A stretch of 64,000 nt of DNA from an uncultured Rhodospirillales bacterium (GTDB taxonomy: Bacteria; Pseudomonadota; Alphaproteobacteria; ATCC43930; CGMCC-115725). Position numbers and translations under genes: made by a program. How positions within the stretch are numbered: position 1 is the first letter of the stretch; the number at the start of each line of letters is the position of its first letter. The notes beneath the pieces were generated by a model. That model was given only the letters and a program-made list of their open reading frames with translations. It had not been told where the DNA came from and made no database searches. The stretch lies in the NCBI GenBank assembly GCA_903828515.1, contig CAIKMD010000007.1, forward strand, positions 1,458,706 to 1,522,705, given 5' to 3'. Positions 61,770 to 64,000 of this stretch are shown here, one piece after another.

Positions 61770-63044
61770 TTGACCGCCAGCATCGTCAATTCGCCACAAC
61801 GCATCCTGTTCGCGAGCCTGATCGGCACGACAATCGAGTTTTTCGATTTCTACACCTATGGCACCGCAGCGGTGCTCGTCTTCCCCAAGCTGTTCTTTCC
61901 GGCCGGCGATCCGACCACGACGATGCTGCAATCCTTCGCGACGTTTGCATTGGCATTTTTCGCGCGGCCGGTCGGCGCGGCCCTGTTCGGGCATTTCGGC
62001 GACCGTATCGGTCGCAAGGTCACGCTGGTCGCGGCTTTGATGACCATGGGCGCGTCGACCGTGCTGATCGGCCTGCTGCCGACCTATGCGATGGCCGGGA
62101 TCGTCGCGCCCTTGCTGCTGGCGCTGTGCCGGCTCGGCCAGGGCCTCGGGCTCGGCGGCGAATGGGGCGGGGCGGTTCTGCTCGCGACCGAGAATGCGCC
62201 GCCGGGGCGCAAGGGCTTCTATGGCATGTTCCCGCAGCTCGGCGCGCCGATCGGTTTCATCTGCTCGACCGGCAGTTTCATCCTGCTGTCGCTGGGATTG
62301 AGCGACGATCAGTTCTTCGCCTGGGGCTGGCGGATTCCGTTCGTCGCCAGCGCGCTGCTCGTCTGGGTCGGGCTCTATGTGCGCTTGAAGATCGCCGAGA
62401 CGCCCGCCTTCGCGCGCGCCGTCGAACATGAAAAGCGCGAACGCCTGCCGATCCTCACGGTCCTCACGGCGCATCCGCTGAACACGCTCTTCGGCACGTT
62501 CTCGGCGCTCGCGACCTTCGTGCTGTTTTATCTCATGACCGTGTTCTCGCTGAGCTGGGGCACCACGAAGCTCGGCTTCACCCGACAGGAATTGCTGATC
62601 ATCCAGTTGTTCGGCGTGGTGTTCTTCGGCCTGATGATCCCGGTCTCGGCGATGCTCGCCGACCGCTACGGGCCGCGCGCCATCCTGCTGCTGGCATCAG
62701 CATTGATCGCGGGCTTCGGGCTGTTTTTCGCGCCGCTGTTCGGCGCCGGAACCACCTTCGGCGTGGTCGTCTTCTTCGTGGTGGGGTTCGGTCTGATGGG
62801 CTTCACCTACGGCCCGATCGGCACCGCGCTCGCGGATTCATTCCCCGTCATGGTGCGCTACACCGGGGCGTCGCTCGCCTTCAACATGGCGGGCATCTTC
62901 GGCGCGTCGCTCGCGCCGTACCTCGCGACCTCGCTCGCGACGAGCTATGGCCTCGCCTATGTCGGCTATTACCTGATGGCGGCGGCCCTGCTGACCTTCG
63001 CGGCCCAGGTCGCGCTACGGATGCCGTTGCACCGGACGCGATAG
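61770..63044 (+). CDS. MFS transporter of the metabolite:H+ symporter type
   Basis: A 424-residue inner-membrane carrier with twelve predicted helices. TTIEFFDFYTYGTAAVLVFPKLFFP and GHFGDRIGRKVTL are signatures of the MHS group (ShiA, ProP, KgtP). LGLGGEWGGAVLLATENAPPG is also diagnostic. The start is TTG at 61770. It probably carries an organic acid or betaine; which one cannot be told. Confidence 0.92.
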   Translation: MTASIVNSPQRILFASLIGTTIEFFDFYTYGTAAVLVFPKLFFPAGDPTTTMLQSFATFALAFFARPVGAALFGHFGDRIGRKVTLVAALMTMGASTVLIGLLPTYAMAGIVAPLLLALCRLGQGLGLGGEWGGAVLLATENAPPGRKGFYGMFPQLGAPIGFICSTGSFILLSLGLSDDQFFAWGWRIPFVASALLVWVGLYVRLKIAETPAFARAVEHEKRERLPILTVLTAHPLNTLFGTFSALATFVLFYLMTVFSLSWGTTKLGFTRQELLIIQLFGVVFFGLMIPVSAMLADRYGPRAILLLASALIAGFGLFFAPLFGAGTTFGVVVFFVVGFGLMGFTYGPIGTALADSFPVMVRYTGASLAFNMAGIFGASLAPYLATSLATSYGLAYVGYYLMAAALLTFAAQVALRMPLHRTR

Positions 63045-63047
63045 GCG

Positions 63048-63707
63048 CTAATCCAGCCTCGTTGCCGCGACATAAATGATATCGGCGTCGCGTTCGGCCG
63101 GCGCGTCACGCACGCTCTTTGACGTGACCGTCAAATCGTGCTGCGCATCGACCAGGAAACCGGCATCGGTCAGCGCGTCGGCGATATCGAAGCGGCGGTA
63201 TTTCTTGAACTTCGCGTGGGCCTGGACCGCGCCGCCATAGGACGTGATGAGGATGCGTCCGCGCTTCTTGAGCACGCGCCGCGCCTCGGCGATAGCCTCG
63301 GCAAGCGGTAGATGGCCGATCGTCTCCGGAATGATCACCGCATCGAAGCTTGCCGCGCCGAAGGGCAGGGCGAGAGCATCGGCCTGCGCCGTTCGCGCGA
63401 AGCCCTTGCGGGCGCCGCGGATCAGCATGGCGAGCGACAGGTCGATGCCGGTGACGCGATGGGACTGGTCGGCGAGATGAATTTCGAGTTCGCCCGAGCC
63501 GCAGCCGATCGAGAGGATGCGCAGTTTCTTCGCCGGCAATTGCGCGGTGAGCCAGCGGCGCAGCGTCAGATAGGACGAGCTGAACGTCATGTAGCCGGTC
63601 TGCCGCCAGCCTTGCGCCGCGACCTCTTTGTAGAACCCGGCGTGGGACGGCGCTTTGGCTTTCTTCGCCGGCTTCTTTTTCGCGGCGCTTTTCTTCTTCG
63701 CGGTCAT
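63048..63707 (-). CDS. Class I SAM methyltransferase with Lys/Ala-rich N-terminus
   Basis: A 219-residue methyltransferase. LRILSIGCGSGELEIHLA is motif I, GIDLS the acidic loop, and PFGAASFDAVIIPETIGHLP motif II-IV. The first 20 residues are almost all Lys, Ala and Pro (KKKSAAKKKPAKKAK), a histone-H1-like tail. Its ATGA overlaps the stop of the next reverse-strand gene. Substrate unknown. Confidence 0.88.
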   Translation of the reverse strand: MTAKKKSAAKKKPAKKAKAPSHAGFYKEVAAQGWRQTGYMTFSSSYLTLRRWLTAQLPAKKLRILSIGCGSGELEIHLADQSHRVTGIDLSLAMLIRGARKGFARTAQADALALPFGAASFDAVIIPETIGHLPLAEAIAEARRVLKKRGRILITSYGGAVQAHAKFKKYRRFDIADALTDAGFLVDAQHDLTVTSKSVRDAPAERDADIIYVAATRLD

Positions 63708-64000
63708 CCGAAGCGCAGATCCTCGACATAGCCGTTGCGGATATCGCGGCTGTGCGGCCGCGCGATCAACGCCGAGCAGAAGAGGGACTCGCAGAGCATG
63801 CGGGTGAGGCGCGGGTGTGTGTTGAAGTCGACGCTTTTGACCAGTTCCTCCTCGACGCCTTCGACGTCGAGTTTCAGCACCACCGGCAGGCCGGGCGGCG
63901 TCGGCTCGGCCAGAACCTCGTCGAAGGCGCGTGTCGCGATGTTCTGCGGCAGGGTCGCCAGCTCGTTCGGACGCAGCGCGCTGTGCTTGCCGTCGGGCGC
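63704..64000 (-). CDS. FkbM-family methyltransferase-like protein, partial
   Basis: The frame is open from the window edge to the stop at 63704 and gives the last 98 residues. VVLKLDVEGVEEELVKS matches the LKIDVEGAE motif of FkbM methyltransferases, with sugar or natural-product targets. The N-terminal SAM motif is outside the window. It overlaps the next methyltransferase by four bases, so the pair is co-transcribed. Confidence 0.75.
   Translation of the reverse strand, partial: APDGKHSALRPNELATLPQNIATRAFDEVLAEPTPPGLPVVLKLDVEGVEEELVKSVDFNTHPRLTRMLCESLFCSALIARPHSRDIRNGYVEDLRFG

Overview
The window is GC-rich chromosome from an alphaproteobacterium. The evidence is the block folK, rpoZ, rsh, pdxJ, acpS, lepB, rnc, era, recO, parC, the folP with an N-terminal extension, a CpaA-type prepilin peptidase, and the M23 peptidase-bactofilin pair. 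The order cannot be fixed from sequence alone. No rRNA, CRISPR array, transposase or prophage was seen. One tRNA gene is present (Leu-UAA).

Layout. 1-4250: a secreted metallo-beta-lactamase-fold enzyme (cut by the window edge) and a two-subunit molybdenum hydroxylase of the isoquinoline oxidoreductase type. 4382-12504: a same-strand catabolic and uptake cluster with a lone binding protein, an alpha/beta hydrolase, a ThDP enzyme, a complete NitT/TauT-type ABC importer (ATPase, binding protein, two permeases) and a fumarylacetoacetate-hydrolase-family enzyme. 12574-14825: a methyltransferase, folB and folP. 15214-23079: a type I secretion operon (TolC, ABC, HlyD), a prepilin peptidase, an RHH/PAS-like regulator, a secreted HExxH protein, and a LapG-like cysteine peptidase directly behind a c-di-GMP-I riboswitch. 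23338-28212: M23 peptidase with bactofilin, Ser/Thr dehydratase and a lytic transglycosylase. 28349-30979: dapA, smpB, a family-5-like uracil-DNA glycosylase and a NYN protein. 31177-35141: three tandem paralogous binding proteins plus a Pht5-like protein, lying inside the housekeeping region. 35157-46260: core genes for folate, stringent response, pyridoxine, CoA carrier, RNA and DNA metabolism, with an extra S26 signal peptidase between era and recO. 46265-52288: pirin, TAXI-TRAP binding protein, SDR, two related binding proteins, an AEC carrier and a secreted protein. 52394-56226: an ArsR-SRPBCC operon, a MarR regulator with an operator palindrome, an Asp-box propeller and a PhnB-like protein. 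56411-58152: rpsB-tsf. 58478-60363: tRNA-Leu followed by an AT-richer islet of two DUF488 proteins and a dual-OB-like protein. 60585-64000: binding protein, MFS carrier, methyltransferase and a partial FkbM-like methyltransferase.

How the genes may work together. The secretion operon, the LapG-like peptidase and the c-di-GMP riboswitch suggest c-di-GMP control of retention or release of a surface adhesin encoded elsewhere. The 4-12 kb cluster looks like uptake and breakdown of one unknown organic acid. The many orphan binding proteins (eight across the window besides the complete importer) are a notable theme. The least explained items are the DUF488/dual-OB islet, a possible multi-helix structured RNA ahead of the M23 gene, and the tandem binding-protein cluster.
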